Both the position numbers and the translations under genes were made by a program. The notes under the pieces are model-generated. The model searched no databases. It saw only the letters and a program-made list of their open reading frames with translations, and had not been told where the DNA came from. From Bactericera cockerelli (Eukaryota > Arthropoda > Insecta > Hemiptera > Triozidae), in NCBI GenBank assembly GCA_024516035.1, contig CM044955.1:47942891-48006890 (forward strand): a DNA stretch of 64,000 nucleotides, given 5' to 3'. Every line of letters starts with the position of its first letter. Position 1 is the first letter of the stretch. Positions 29,306-41,406 of this stretch are shown here, in pieces.

Positions 29306-32300
29306 GAAAACATCATGAAAATATAGGTCATAGAAGAAAATTCATACTTTTTTTAAGAATAAGTTCTGGAGCTTGTTAAATTAACAGCAATCGGGTCAAC
29401 AGGAACAGTAATGGACAATGAACATATAATATTAATGGATTTACTAAAACAAAAGTATCGAGAAGTTGCGTGAACTCAAGTCCAATGAACTTATTAATTT
29501 GCTTCTTCTACTCTTACAACAGAAAAAAAATCCAAGTCCAAGTTAAGAAACAAATTAAAAATCAACCTTTCCATGATATTAAATCAAAACCTTTTTCACA
29601 CTAAAATACTAAATTCAATCTATTTTCACAGCGAAACAATAAATTCAAGCCACCCAACGTTCAAGAAAAGATATTAAAATAAATCCAAGCCGAGATCATA
29701 ATTAAAATCAACAAGACAAGGGCCCAAGAGGGAAAGAACTCTCTAAGACTCTAAACAAAACAGATAAAAAATGGTATGAATATCATACGACTTTTTATTA
29801 CAGTTGATGAAGTTATTTTTTGCTGTTTTTTTTCGTTTTTGAGATACTATAGGTAAAAGCAAAATGGACAATTTTCATAAAATTGATCTTGATGTGTGCT
29901 ATCAACATTGTCAACATGAATATACATGCCAAATTGGCCAAATTTCATCCCTCAACTCTATCTCTACTTGAGGTGTTTTGAATACATACATTATTAGTAA
30001 ACACTTTACATAATATAATAATGAATATACATATTAGGTAGATAGACACATACATCTATCAAAATAAATGGTCTGTTCGGAATCAGGATAACGTATTTCG
30101 TCCAGCAATTACGTTAGTTAAAGAAAAGTGACCGATACAATATTCCCTATACTTTAAAGAATAGATTGAATAGTAAATAGTAATAACACAATTATTATTT
30201 ATAAATAGTAACATTAAAATTAACAAAGCCGAGCTGTAGAAACGCCGGCCCAACACAATCCATTTCAACTGCCCACTGCCAAATTTCCTGACACCCTAAG
30301 GTGAGAGAATAATTTATAAGAGCAGAGGAAGGTTCTTGACCATATTAATAAAAGATAAGCACAGCATCTCTTTTTGGTTTTTTGTTTCAGCACCCAGCCC
30401 ACGAAAGGTAGGTGGTAAGACGGGCTTCAAATATTACGACCCAAGAAAAAAAAAAAAAAAAACAGAATTTACATCTAGATAATAAAAGAACATTATTTGA
30501 AGTAAATGTTTATCTATCCATTTTGCATGTCACAATTTTTAGATTAAGTGAATACTTAGATGTAGCTACATAAACATAATTACTATCTACCAATTAAACA
30601 TGAATGAAAAATTGCTGAGAAACCTAGATGCAAATTAAGTAGGTAGTTAAGTACCTTTTGTATAATAGAAGTAAACAGGAAACATAATTTTGAGTGGAAT
30701 AAACAAGTGTACATTAATCATTCTCATCCTATATGAAAAATGGTTATTATAAACTTACATGCAAATCAGACCAACTGAATTTCAAGTGAGACGTCAAAAG
30801 ATGCAAATTCGATAGCGATACTTGTGAAGCAAAATTTCAAGTAACTCGAGAACGTAAAGCAGAAAAGGAATAATGAAATTTATCAGTCATGCTAATATTT
30901 ATATGTGTTGCTAATTTCTTGTGCCTCATTGGACACATGACCAAATACGACTTAGATCCAGCTGAGATCTTTGTGGAGGAGGATGAGGAAGAATTAATTA
31001 TCCCAGTGCGAATTTTAATGAAGGAACTTTGAAGATTGCCATTTAAGATGAGGACATAAATAGAGAAGATACAAGCAGACCATTTTGATGAAAACAACAA
31101 TCTTCAAAGTGGTTCGAACTCCTAATGCGTCCATAAAATCTGGGAATGAGCTATATTTTGGGTAAGAATGCTAAGATGACCAATTGTTACAGTTAAACTT
31201 GGATGGATTTGTGGAGTCATCATCAAAGTTTCTCCAGTGATATAGCTCGCGAGCAATTTCTATAAAGGTTTCTTCCTTATCCAGGACCTTTGTCCTTTGT
31301 CATTGATAAAGTTGACAGAAATCTACAAGATATTGAAATAGATAATGACCTCCTATTGAGAAAAGGAAAAGAAAACTATACCTGGGTACTTCTTGTTGTG
31401 AAGTTATCAATGATGTCCCACTGAGATTGAGACAAAATTCTCTTGGCATTGCATTAATAAAAAACATTATTTAAAATAAATTTACACACCAGTCAAAAAT
31501 TAATGATTCCTAATTAATCAAAGTACCTTATTTTAATATACAATTGTATTTATTTAGATACGTAGGACTATAATAATACGGTCATAATAAGCCTGATATA
31601 ATTCCTATGAATGATATTCCCACAGAGCGGATTGCCCATCTCTCACATCTCTGGTTCTATGGCAAAAACGTGAGGTACCTGGTACCTGCTAGTCGACATC
31701 TCGTTATCCGATATTTATGGAATAGAACTGAGACTAAGCAGGTTCTGTATTTATACTCTTGGAAGTTACAGGATACTCAGTAGATCAAAATGACTGACTA
31801 ATGTGGACTCTTTTCTGCTTAGGCTTAGAACAAAAACAATAAAATGTTTGACTATCGACTGCATTTGGTAAATAGGGTAAGTAAATAAAATTAGATGAAC
31901 TATCCTTATTTATACCATCGCCGTTGTGTTGCCCGATACTAAAGTTCCTTACCGACAACAGCCAAAAATTTCATTTGAATTTTGTTTAAAATTTGGTTCC
32001 CCGTGGCGAATGAAGGCATGTTCGTGATGCTAATACGGCCATGTATTCAGACAAGTTTCTTAGGTTGAGATCAATTTCACAGGTGTGGAATCTTATCAAT
32101 TCTTTCGCAGCTTTGTGCCTTAAATTTGAATGTTGCGGATTATTGGAACTCTTTACTCAGTCCTTTTTCCCTATGTGCGAGTATTCTAGAGTCCACCCAG
32201 AGCTATCCTTTAGGTACACCGACTGTACCAAGTTATACAAATCAATACAAAGAAGTTTTTACACACACTGTATGTTGAGATGTAACTCATCGAACACAAA

Positions 32301-32676
32301 AGAGTACTTGTATTCTGTATATTAGGTAAGTACCGTACATATAATATCAGGTAATGTAAAATGTAAATAATAAATGGATACAGTAAATAAAGGTAGGCCT
32401 AGACTACAAGATTCTCTTCGTGCCTGCAATGGCCTGGCGAAGAGGTCTTGCCTATTATGTATCCTCAATGTTCATATTGTTCATGCCTCTCCAACGTTAC
32501 CTACAGTGCCCCCACTTAGCCGTAAAAGTTCTTTTCTCCGTGATAATAATGTAAACAGTATAATATCTCAATTATACTTTCGAGAAATACAGTAATTTTC
32601 AAGTATAATAGATGATAATCGTCGCATCGGTCGATGATGAAAGTCGTATATTAATGGAGGAGTTTGTAAAAACTGA
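29306..32676. other. No gene seen
   Basis: I find no domain, splice context or complete repeat in this long AT-rich stretch. A 19-base A run lies at about 30445-30463. Small open frames at 30837-31100, 32041-32325 and 32374-32595 have no recognisable features. Confidence 0.45.
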
Positions 32677-33996
32677 AAACTAACGAGTGAGGCGCTGGAT
32701 TTAAATAAGGAGGAGTTTTTGGAATTTATAGGAAAACCATGGCCCGAGTCAGTTTACGTCAAAACAAAGGAGGTAGTGGCTAACCCGTTGAATGAAAAAG
32801 GAGAATTGGTTATTTTTATTAAAGATAAGAAGGAAAAGTCCAGGTTGATTGATATGGTAAAAAGTAGGTACCCAGATATAGAGGAAGTGATGTGCGATGA
32901 GTCAGAGGAAGATAAGCTTCAGTTTATAGAGAGCACAGTGAAAACAAGGAAAGGAGTAAATACAAAAAGGGTACATATAGTGGAGATCCAAGAAGAGAAA
33001 GATATTAGGGAGGTTTTAACTCGACTCAGAGATGAAAATCTTACTAAGGAGTGTACAAAGGTGGTGGTTGCAACGAGTGCTATGGAAACAAGAGAAGTCG
33101 TGAGAAAGTCTCTGGAAGTAATCTTTACAGGGAAAAAAGAGGAAATTAATTTATGTGTGCCTGGGAGAGAGAGTTTTAATATGAGAGATATGTCAGTCGA
33201 TAGACAGAGAAGAGAAAGAAATACTGAAGCGGTGGTTATAAAAACAAATGTGAGTACCTATGCGGAAACTCTTAGAAATATCAGGGCAGTTGTGAACCCG
33301 GAGGATTTTGGAGTGGAAGTTAAGGCAGTGAGAAGAAATAAAGATGACAATGTGGTGATTGTGACAAATGTGGGTAAGGCTCAAGTTTTACAGAGGGAGA
33401 TTGCGGCTAAGATCCAAGGAGTAGAGGCGAGAGTAACAGGAAATAATGTACCCGTCCTCATTTTTGATATCGACGCGTCCATCAAAGGGAATGAGATTGA
33501 GGAATATATCAGGAGGACCACAAAGGAGCACGATACGGTGGTAAGATCTCTTCGCCTGGCGAGAGCGGGAACCCAGATCGCTACTGTCACTATGCCGGCT
33601 AAAGCAGCGGAGACACTGATTCAGGAAGGGGACATAAAGATAGGGTGGACAAGGTGCCGCGTGAAGCCGAAGATTGACATAGTCCGGTGCTACAATTGTT
33701 TACATATGGGGCACCACTCTGATATATGTAGGGAAGAGAAAAAGGAGAGAAGGTGTCTGCATTGCGCAGAGCCAGGTCATACGGCTAAAGAATGTACTGG
33801 AAGAGCTTTTTGTACAGGGTGTAATCACTCTGGTCATAGAAATGACTCAGTCTCATGTCCTCGGTTTAAAAAGATGTTACAGATTAGCAGATCGGAGGTG
33901 GAGAGAGAAAAGGAATTGTCTGATGAAAAAGAAAAAATAACAGAGGATAAAGAAACAGAGGAAATGAATGGGGAAGAAAATATGGAAACTAGTTGA
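32677..33996 (+). CDS. LINE ORF1 (gag-like, three zinc knuckles), 5'-incomplete
   Basis: ORF1 proteins of R1-clade LINEs bind element RNA. The frame opens after a stop at 32674-32676 and runs 439 codons to TGA 33994-33996. No ATG occurs near its start, only a TTG-led stretch (EFIGKPWPESVYVK), so the true N-terminus is missing or lies upstream of the truncation. Near the C-terminus, from 33688, three knuckles follow in series: CYNCLHMGHHSDIC, CLHCAEPGHTAKEC and CTGCNHSGHRNDSVSC. The last ~35 residues are Lys/Glu-rich. Its TGA overlaps the ATG of ORF2 by one base (TGATG), which suggests coupled re-initiation. There are no internal stops. Confidence 0.88.
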   Translation, partial: KLTSEALDLNKEEFLEFIGKPWPESVYVKTKEVVANPLNEKGELVIFIKDKKEKSRLIDMVKSRYPDIEEVMCDESEEDKLQFIESTVKTRKGVNTKRVHIVEIQEEKDIREVLTRLRDENLTKECTKVVVATSAMETREVVRKSLEVIFTGKKEEINLCVPGRESFNMRDMSVDRQRRERNTEAVVIKTNVSTYAETLRNIRAVVNPEDFGVEVKAVRRNKDDNVVIVTNVGKAQVLQREIAAKIQGVEARVTGNNVPVLIFDIDASIKGNEIEEYIRRTTKEHDTVVRSLRLARAGTQIATVTMPAKAAETLIQEGDIKIGWTRCRVKPKIDIVRCYNCLHMGHHSDICREEKKERRCLHCAEPGHTAKECTGRAFCTGCNHSGHRNDSVSCPRFKKMLQISRSEVEREKELSDEKEKITEDKETEEMNGEENMETS

Positions 33997-36745
33997 TGAT
34001 TAAGTTTTTGCAAGTTAATTTAAATAGGTCACCAAGGGCACATGATCTCATGGAAAAAACATGTGAGGAAGAGAAAATTGATATTTTACTAGTAAGCGAG
34101 CCAAATAAAGGGAAAGTGAGTAAAGAGAGAGGGTGGTACACGGACAGTAACTGTGATGCAGTGATTGGAGTGAGGGGGAGGAGCATAAGTGGAAGTGAAA
34201 GCGGTAGCGGGCTAGGGTATACATGGATTGGTGTTAATAATGTAAAGATTTTCAGCGTCTATATTTCACCAAATGTGTCGCGAGCAACTGTTGTGAAAAT
34301 TCTGGACGACTTGGGCAAGGAGGTTAGGAGATCCAAGTATAAAGATTTTCTTATAGGTGGGGACTTTAACGCGAAGTCATTCGCCTGGGGATCTAGAATA
34401 GAGGACGACAGAGGAACTCTTTTATCTGAGTGGTTAGGGGAAATGGGCCTGGAGGTTTTAAATGTAGGGGAAACACCAACTTTTATAAGGGGAAATTCAA
34501 ATTCAATATTAGATATCACAGTTTGCTCTAGGGGTATTCTAAGAAAAATAAAGAGGTGGAGAGTGTCAGAAGAAGAGAATTTGAGTGATCACCAAACTAT
34601 CTTCTTTGAGATGGGTGATATCGTTGAAAATACAGATGACGAAAGCGCTAATAGGGAGAACAGTGTGAAGTGGATGTATGAAGAAGGAAAGAGAGATATA
34701 TTGAAAATGCTACTAGAAAGGGAATTTGACGGAAGTGACTGTGAGCCGGTAGAGTGCATAGAAAAACTACAAGAAGCGTGTGAGACCATTTTTGGGAGAA
34801 AAAATAGAAATGGAAATGGGACCAATAGAAAAGGTATGTACTGGTGGAATAAAGAAATTGCGAGCAAAAGGAAAATGTGTCATAGGCAAAGGAGAATACT
34901 AGTGAGAACAAATAAGAGGAATGATGTAATGGAGGCTGAGAAAAGAGTTGTGAGACAAGAGTACTATAGGCTAAAAGAGGAACTAAGAGAGGAAATTAAC
35001 AAGTCGAAGAGAGAATCATGGAAGAAGTTGTGTAATGAGCTAAACAAAAATGTATGGGGGAATGGTTATAAAATAGTATGTAATAAGTTTAAAGTGGGAC
35101 CAACAGTGAAATTAAGTGTAAGACAGAAGAGAGAAATAGCAGAAGAGTTGTTCCCGAGACATGAGAAAGTGACATGGAGAGTAGAGGAAGTGAGTGAGAT
35201 GAATATACCTAAGTTTACGATGGAAGAGGTAGGCGAGGCTTTCCTAAACACTCGGAACAAAAAAGCACCCGGACCTGATGGCATTGGGGGAGAGATTGTA
35301 AAGGTATTTTTTGAGGCTGCTCCGGAATACTGTGTAAATATTTTTAACAAACTTTTGGTGGAGGGAAAATTCCCAAAAATCTGGAAAAAAGGAAAGCTCG
35401 CGCTAATAGAAAAGGGAATAAAAGAGGGAAAGATGACCTACAGGCCTATTTGTCTTCTGGACACAATGGGGAAAGTTTATGAGAGATTGATAAGAGAGAG
35501 ATTGAATGAGGAAATTAAGATGAAAGGAGATCTGAGCGAAAATCAATATGGCTTTAGAGAGGGGAGGTCAACTGTGGACGCGATGCTTAGTGTATTAAAT
35601 GTAGCAGAGGAAGCAAAAAGGAAAGGAGAGTTGTGCGCGATGGTACTACTTGATGCCAAAAACGCGTTCGGATCAATGCCCTGGGAGGGAATAGTGAGAG
35701 AGATTGAAAAGAGAGGAGTGTCTAGGTATCTTGTGAGACTGATCTGTAATTATTTGGAGGAAAGAGAGTTGGAAATTGAAGATGGTGAGGTCCTGGACCT
35801 GACAAGCGGAATACCCCAAGGATCCATCCTGGGCCCCCTACTGTGGAACATCTACTATGACCCCGTCCTCAGGCTGGAATTATCACCCTCCTCAAGGACG
35901 GTGGCCTATGCAGATGACCTAGTGGTGATAGTGAGAGAAAAATGTAAAGAGAGTCTTGAGAGAGAAATAGGATTGGCACTGGGGAAAATTTCAGAGTGGA
36001 TGAGAGAACAGAGACTGAGAATAGCACCAGAGAAAACAGAGGTAGTATTGTTAAGGAGTAAGAGAAATTGTAAAGAGATAGAGACCAGAGTAGAGGGAGT
36101 GGAAGTGAAATCTAAAGAGTCAGCGAAATATTTGGGGGTTTTATTTGATAGAAATGTGAGAATGGTAGTGCAAATCAAGAAAGCAAGTGAGAAAGCAGAG
36201 AAAATTATCTTAAGCCTTAGTCGACTGATGCCCAACATCAGTGGACCTGAAAACGATAAGAGGAAGATCTTAGCTTCGGTTGTTTATTCAACTTTGCTTT
36301 ATGGTGCGCCTGTGTGGGGATCGGTGCTTAGGTGGAATAAGTACATCAATCTGATGGAAAGAGTACAGAGAAAAGTGATGATAAGGATGTGTAGATCCTA
36401 CAGGACCGTATCCACACGGGCGCTCCAGGTGCTAAGTGGAACTTTACCAATCGAGCTAATGGTTTACCAAAAAGTTCAAACTTTCCACTTGTACAAAGAA
36501 ACGAGCGATAGAGAAGTGAGGAGAAGTAGAGTTTTGGAGATAGAAGAGGGATTGTTTCAAAAGTGGCAAGAAAACTGGGAACAGGAGAGAAACAAAGGAC
36601 AATGGACAAAGGAACTTATACCAGATATCAAAAGGTGGGCGAATAGGAAGCATGGAAATGTGACGTATGAGTTGTGCCAATTTCTAAGCGGTCACGGGGT
36701 TTTCAAGAACTACCTGCTAAGAATGAGAAAGTGTAGAGTGAATAA
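33996..36745 (+). CDS. LINE ORF2, N-terminal 916 codons (endonuclease + reverse transcriptase)
   Basis: The ATG at 33996-33998 overlaps the ORF1 stop. Residues ~1-225 form an AP-type endonuclease: FLQVNLNRS near the start, GGDFNAKSFAWGS (~120), SDHQTIFFE (~197). Reverse transcriptase follows: KAPGPDGIGGE (~422), YRPICLLDTMGKVYERLI (~482), GFREGRSTVDAML (~518), LLDAKNAFGSM (~550), SGIPQGSILGPLLWN (~605) and the catalytic VAYADDLVVIV (~637). In the AFD-type motif the usual Asp after AF is replaced by Gly (NAFGSM), which may affect activity. YRPICLLD and GKVYERLI are typical of the R1/TRAS/Waldo group. The frame continues into the foldback as ...KGP before a stop at 36754-36756. Confidence 0.9.
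36737..36745 (+). repeat. Left 9-bp TSD of the foldback element
   Basis: AGTGAATAA here is repeated exactly at 44317-44325. Codons across it read R-V-N-K when joined to the right flank. Confidence 0.93.
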
Positions 36746-36750
36746 AGGTC

Positions 36751-37181
36751 CGTGAAGATAGCACCCGACATTGAAGCTAGAATTTTGTACCACCTACCAT
36801 AATAATGTACTAATTATGTACTGTTAGGAACAACAAACCCCGAATTTTGTACTCCAACCGTAACCCCAGGAGAGCGGTTGAAACATGTCGGGTGCTAACT
36901 TCACGCTAGCACCCGACATTGAAGCTAGAATTTTGTACCACCTACCATAATAATGTACTAATTATGTACTGTTAGGAACAACAAACCCCGAATTTTGTAC
37001 TCCAACCGTAACCCCAGGAGAGAGGTTGGAACATGTCGGGTGCTAACTTCACGATTTTAACCGATGGAGCTAGAATATTGTACCGCATACCAAAATAATC
37101 TCTGAATTATGTACTCCCAGGAACAACAAACCCCGAATTTTGTACTCCAACCGTAACGCCAGGAGAGAGGTTTTAACATCG
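36751..37181 (+). repeat. Three tandem ~150-bp units in the left foldback arm
   Basis: The units are 36751-36905, 36906-37053 and a more diverged 37054-37181. Unit 1 begins CGTGAAGATAGCACCCGACA and ends with the near-complement TGTCGGGTGCTAACTTCACG, so each unit is itself bounded by inverted ends. The mirror units are at about 44157-44311, 44009-44156 and 43879-44008. Confidence 0.88.
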
Positions 37182-37648
37182 AAAAACCCACCCCCCGCCT
37201 CGCCTATTGAAACGCAAATCAGATGCAGAACTGTATGGAACCCCGCGCTGCTCTCATTGCAACGAAGCGATGGGAGCAGAGGTGCGGGGGGACTCCACGT
37301 TGTTCTCATGAATTAAACCATAGGTTCTCAAACGGTGGTACTCGGGGCAGTTTCAGATGGATTTCCATTTTCAGTTGTACACAAAATATGATAAAATTTT
37401 GACCGTACACAAAGACCGTGAAAGATAATATATGTTTAACACTAGTAGTTAAGTTGATTTTTTGATGAAAATCAATATCAAGTCTCCACAAAAAAATAAT
37501 AAAAGCCCTACTACCCTTTGTTACCACATAATTATAATTATGTGCGAATCTGGCTTTTCATGTTGTATTTGTAAAACACAAATATAGGAGTAAGTTAGAA
37601 GTGTCCTCTGACATTCGCGTTAAAATGAGTAACATTCAACCTGATTAG

Positions 37649-37797
37649 ACCGACCTCAGTAGTTTAATCGATAGGGCGGCGGACTTGTTACCTGGAGGTC
37701 GGTGGTTCAAGTCCCGGTTTCAGCGTAGATTTAGTAAAGCGAGTTTGAGTAGTTATGACATCACGAAAGTGATTAACACAAGTATGATAGCTAATAA
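37649..37797 (+). mobile_element. SINE family B, plus strand, present in only one foldback arm
   Basis: The head is GACCTCAGTAGTTTAATCG with GGTGGTTCAAGTCCCGG. The body has CGAGTTTGAGTAGTTATGAC and ACGAAAGTGATTAACACAAG. AGTAACATT at 37628-37636 and 37798-37806 marks a duplication. The right arm has the same flank (complement of 43545-43575) without the SINE. Confidence 0.88.
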
Positions 37798-38069
37798 AGT
37801 AACATTGATATTGATGCAATTGTTTCTGAGAAGAGTAGGTATATATAATAAATGTAATCTCACATCAGAATTTAGATAGGTAGACCTTTCCATTTTTTTT
37901 CGTCGCAGATAATTCAGATGCAGGCGTTGCTGACGAAGATAAACAATCGTTTATTGATGTGACGTTTATATTAGGTACGCTCACATTTCTTTGGTAGGTA
38001 TGTACCTACCTTATTTTTTACCTTCAGCTTCTTTGTGGAACTGTGTTAAGTACGATATTATGTAATAAG

Positions 38070-38190
38070 TTATCATATTTGTGCTATTCACTTTCGTGAT
38101 GTCACAACTACTCAAACTCGCTTTACTCAATCTATGCTGAAACCGGGACTTGAACCACCGACCTCCGGGTTACAAGTCCGCCGCCTTATC
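38070..38190 (-). mobile_element. SINE family B, minus strand, in the left foldback arm
   Basis: GGTGGTTCAAGTCCCGGTTT (minus strand) and ACTTTCGTGATGTCACAACT on the plus strand identify it. Its counterpart in the right arm is at 43183-43314, so it was present before the arms were formed or converted. Confidence 0.85.
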
Positions 38191-38326
38191 GGTAGTAACA
38201 TAATGTCATACTCTGTATACCCATTACTGTTTACTTTTATAATAAATCATAAATCGCTTCTGAAGTTTTCAATTTTATATTTTCCTTTTTCCTAACAAAC
38301 GGAACACTGTGAACTCAGATTTTCCA

Positions 38327-38473
38327 AACGTCGTGGGTTCGAATCCAAGTGAGGACATGACAAATACCTTCTGTTTGGAATTCTTTTCACATGATCTTGG
38401 CTTGCTGCTGGGAAAATGAGACTTTAATAATTCTAATTCGGCAGTATAAACAAGCCGATATTATTATTATTAT
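38327..38473 (+). mobile_element. SINE family A, plus strand, partial head, left foldback arm
   Basis: It starts within the head (CGTGGGTTCGAATCCAAG) and continues through TGACAAATACCTTCTG and ATTCGGCAGTATAAAC to (ATT)n. The mirror copy is at 42904-43057. Confidence 0.82.
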
Positions 38474-38506
38474 TTATATAATTACATGCTATGATTAAGT
38501 AGTAGT

Positions 38507-38745
38507 CAAGGTGGCAGAGTGAGTTAGCGCGCTAGGCCAATACGCACGGTGACCTGGGTTCGATCCCCAGCGAGGTAGGATTTTTTCTGCTCTGTACTTA
38601 GATGTTCGGGGTCCACTCATATAATTATATTACCTCGTGAGGAAAAATGTGTAGCTCTTTTGATGTGAAACAGCGACTGGTGGCGTAATTATAGGCAAAA
38701 AAATCGTACAAGATATTGTATATTAAAGTGGTAAAGTCCTCTGTA
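38507..38745 (+). mobile_element. SINE family D, plus strand, left foldback arm
   Basis: AAGGTGGCAGAGTGAGTTAG and GACCTGGGTTCGATCCCCAG form the head. GTTCGGGGTCCACTCATA and CAGCGACTGGTGGCGTAATT lie in the body. The mirror copy is at 42635-42878. These inner SINEs mark the inner limit of the arms. Confidence 0.85.
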
Positions 38746-39245
38746 GCAAATAATAATATTATTGCAACTTTACGGTTGCTAGATAAGGTTCCTGTTTTTG
38801 ACTTATCCGCCTCCCTGTTTTTGACTTTTTTTTGTTATCATCCTGTGTGTTTTCTGTGATCATGTTGTTATCTTCCTGCTAATTTAACCACAGGAAGATA
38901 CATTTAATTTGTATTCGTGTCTTTGTTTGTTGGGCAGTTTGAGTTAAGTCATTGTCTAGTCAGTGTTCTATATTGTATCCCCCAAAAATACACTTCGTGT
39001 GCAAAAAACACCAAGAAAATTAGAATCCTTCAAAAACAATTACCTTAAAACAATTGTCTAAAAAGGAACTGATATCAAATGAATGCCAAGTTCTTATAAA
39101 CTGGAAATCATTTGCCAGGAAAGGAGTCTCAAGCACAGAAATCAAACTGAGGATTGGACATGACATTTCCCATTATTCTGCAATTTATTAACGCTAAAAG
39201 TTAACATTAAAAAACTTAAAAAAACTGCAGAATCTGAGTGAATCT

Positions 39246-39862
39246 GCCTATCTTCTCTATTTCTATCTCTCTTTCTCTCTATCTCTCTCTTTCTATCTGT
39301 TTCTATTTCTATTTCTCTCTCTCTTCTCTCTTTCTATCTCTCTTTCTCTTTATCCCTGTCTTCTCTCTTTCTATCTCTATTTCTCTCTCTCTCTCTTCTC
39401 TCTTTCTTTCTCTCTCTCTCTTTTATCTTTCTATCTCTCTTTCTCTCTATCCCTCTCTTTTCTCTTTCTATCTCTATTTCTCTTTCTCTCTCTTTCTCCT
39501 CTTTCTATCTCTCTTTCTCTCTCTCTCTTCTATCTTTCTATCTCTCTCTCTCTTCTCTCTTTCTATCTCTCTTTCTCTGTATCTCTCTTCTCTCTTTCTA
39601 TCTCTATTTCTCTTTCTCTCCCTCTCTCTTCTCTCTTTCTATCTCTCTATCTTTCTCTTCTCTCTTTCTATCTCTATTTCTCTTTCTCTCTCTATTTCTC
39701 TTTCTCTCTCTCTTCTCTCTTTCTCTCTCTCTCTTCTCTCTTTCTATCTCTCTTTCTCTCTCTCTCTCTCTTCTCTCTTTCCATTTCTCTTTCTCTCTAT
39801 CTCTCTCTTCTCTCTTTCTATCTCTATTTCTCTTTCTCTCTCTATTTCTCTTTCTCTCTCTC

Positions 39863-39904
<42 letters not shown>

Positions 39905-40078
39905 TTCTCTCTCTCTTTCTATATCTCTTTCTCTCTCTCACTCTCTTCTCTCTCTCTTCTCTCTTTCTATCTCTATTTCTCTTTCTCTTTCTCTCTCTCT
40001 CTTCTCTCTCTCTTCTCTCTTTCTATCTCTATTTCTCTTTCTCTTTCTCTCTCTCTCTCTCTCTCTCTTCTCTCTTTC
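39246..40078 (+). repeat. CT-rich simple repeat (~830 bp)
   Basis: Imperfect runs of CTCTCT, TTTCTCT and CTATCTCT alternate without interruption. The apparent 305-codon open frame made of Leu/Ser/Phe is a product of the repeat. Confidence 0.97.
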
Positions 40079-40149
40079 TGACCCACCCACCCTCTACTGT
40101 ACAACTTCTTCCTCAATTGGAAACAAACAACACGCAATGGAGACAAAAA

Positions 40150-41092
40150 AAGTGAGTGCGAAAATATTCACCAGGGCCTGGTACAAGGTGGGATCAATTC
40201 CCCGACCTGGTTTAACATATACACTTATGATATACAACACGTTAAAATAAAAACAAATTTGAAAATGTTTGCCGATGACTCGTGTATCATCTCAATTCAC
40301 AAAGATGTCTCAACAGCAGTAAAAAATGCACAGACCGACTTCATCGAACTCCAAAAATATTTCTATCACAATCACATATACCTCAATGAAAAGAAGACAG
40401 AAACGATGATTTTTGGTTTTGCCAGCAGACAGATCGATCTAACATCTTATCGGATCTACTGCCATAGTCGGGACTGCTTAGTAAGAGGAACATATTATGA
40501 ATAGGTGTGCACGTGTCATCAGGCAGAATATAAAAAAAGTAAAATATCTCGGTATGATAATCGACAGCGAGTTTAAAATGAAGGATCATGTTCATACTTT
40601 GAGTAAAAAAATGAGAATAGTCGATTATAAGTTGAGGAAAACAAATTCAGATGGCCTTCCACTCAGCACGAAAAAAACCATCTACTTCTCACTCATCGAC
40701 TCATTGCTTCGATATGGATCTCCCTTGTACACATTCTCTCCACAATATTTGTTCAAACACCACTGAATAGAGCTCAAAGCAGAATTCGGAAATTCCTGTT
40801 TCATAATAACAAAAAGCTACCTATCATGGCCCCACACCAGCTTTCCAGTCAAATACTTTTGTGTTTAAACTTTCTTAAGGAAGAATATAGACAGCAGACC
40901 GACCAACCTTATTCACTTCGCCTGCAGAGATTTAGACGGCCTCACGTTTATACCAAACTTTATGGAGATCGAAGACTTGAATATGTTATACCTAGTCTAC
41001 TAAATCATTACTGCCAGGATTTTCTTGAGGAGAAAGATAGGATTAGAATAAAACAAAAAGTCAAGAAGAGTTTACTGACTGATGGCAAATAA
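40150..41092 (+). pseudogene. LINE reverse transcriptase fragment (Jockey/CR1-like), frameshifted
   Basis: In one frame, from about 40172, it reads QGLVQGGINSPTWFNIYTYD and then KMFADDSCIISIH, the RT motif 4 and catalytic FADD box. LNEKKTETMIFGF follows. After a frameshift near 40490 the thumb region reads KVKYLGMIIDSEFKMKDHV, then LLRYGSPLYTF. Another shift near 40766 leads to the last piece at 40826-41092, which ends KQKVKKSLLTDGK. The 5' three quarters of the element are missing. It lies in the loop of the foldback element. Confidence 0.8.
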
Positions 41093-41406
41093 AGTTTAAA
41101 AAAAACTTATTCAATTATTCACAACAGGAAAATATATCTACTAGTCCTTGATATTTATTGTCTGACAAACAAATTTATCTCCATGCATGTTAAAGTTTAA
41201 AGTTTATAGATTGTACCAAACTTGCAAAACCGGGAGTCGAACCCGAACAAATACTGCAAGCTGGACCGGATTGAGTGCAAACCACCGGAACGGAGAGATT
41301 TTTTATAGACGATGCCAAATATTGTTAACTTTAGATACCTAATAATATTTTTTTCCTTAAGCATTCATGATAAGACTTAAGACTATAATAAACAGGGTGG
41401 GGCATA

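Larger units (their letters stand above)
36746..38745 (+). repeat. Left arm (TIR) of the foldback element
   Basis: It pairs with 42635-44316. It is longer than the right arm mainly because of the SINE family B insertion at 37649-37793, which the right arm lacks. Divergence between arms is modest, for example an A/G difference in the terminal 20 bp. Confidence 0.88.

Noticed and set aside
39238..40155. A 305-codon open frame of Leu/Ser/Phe
   Set aside because: It is a translation of a CT-rich simple repeat. Both strands are open for the same reason and there is no domain.
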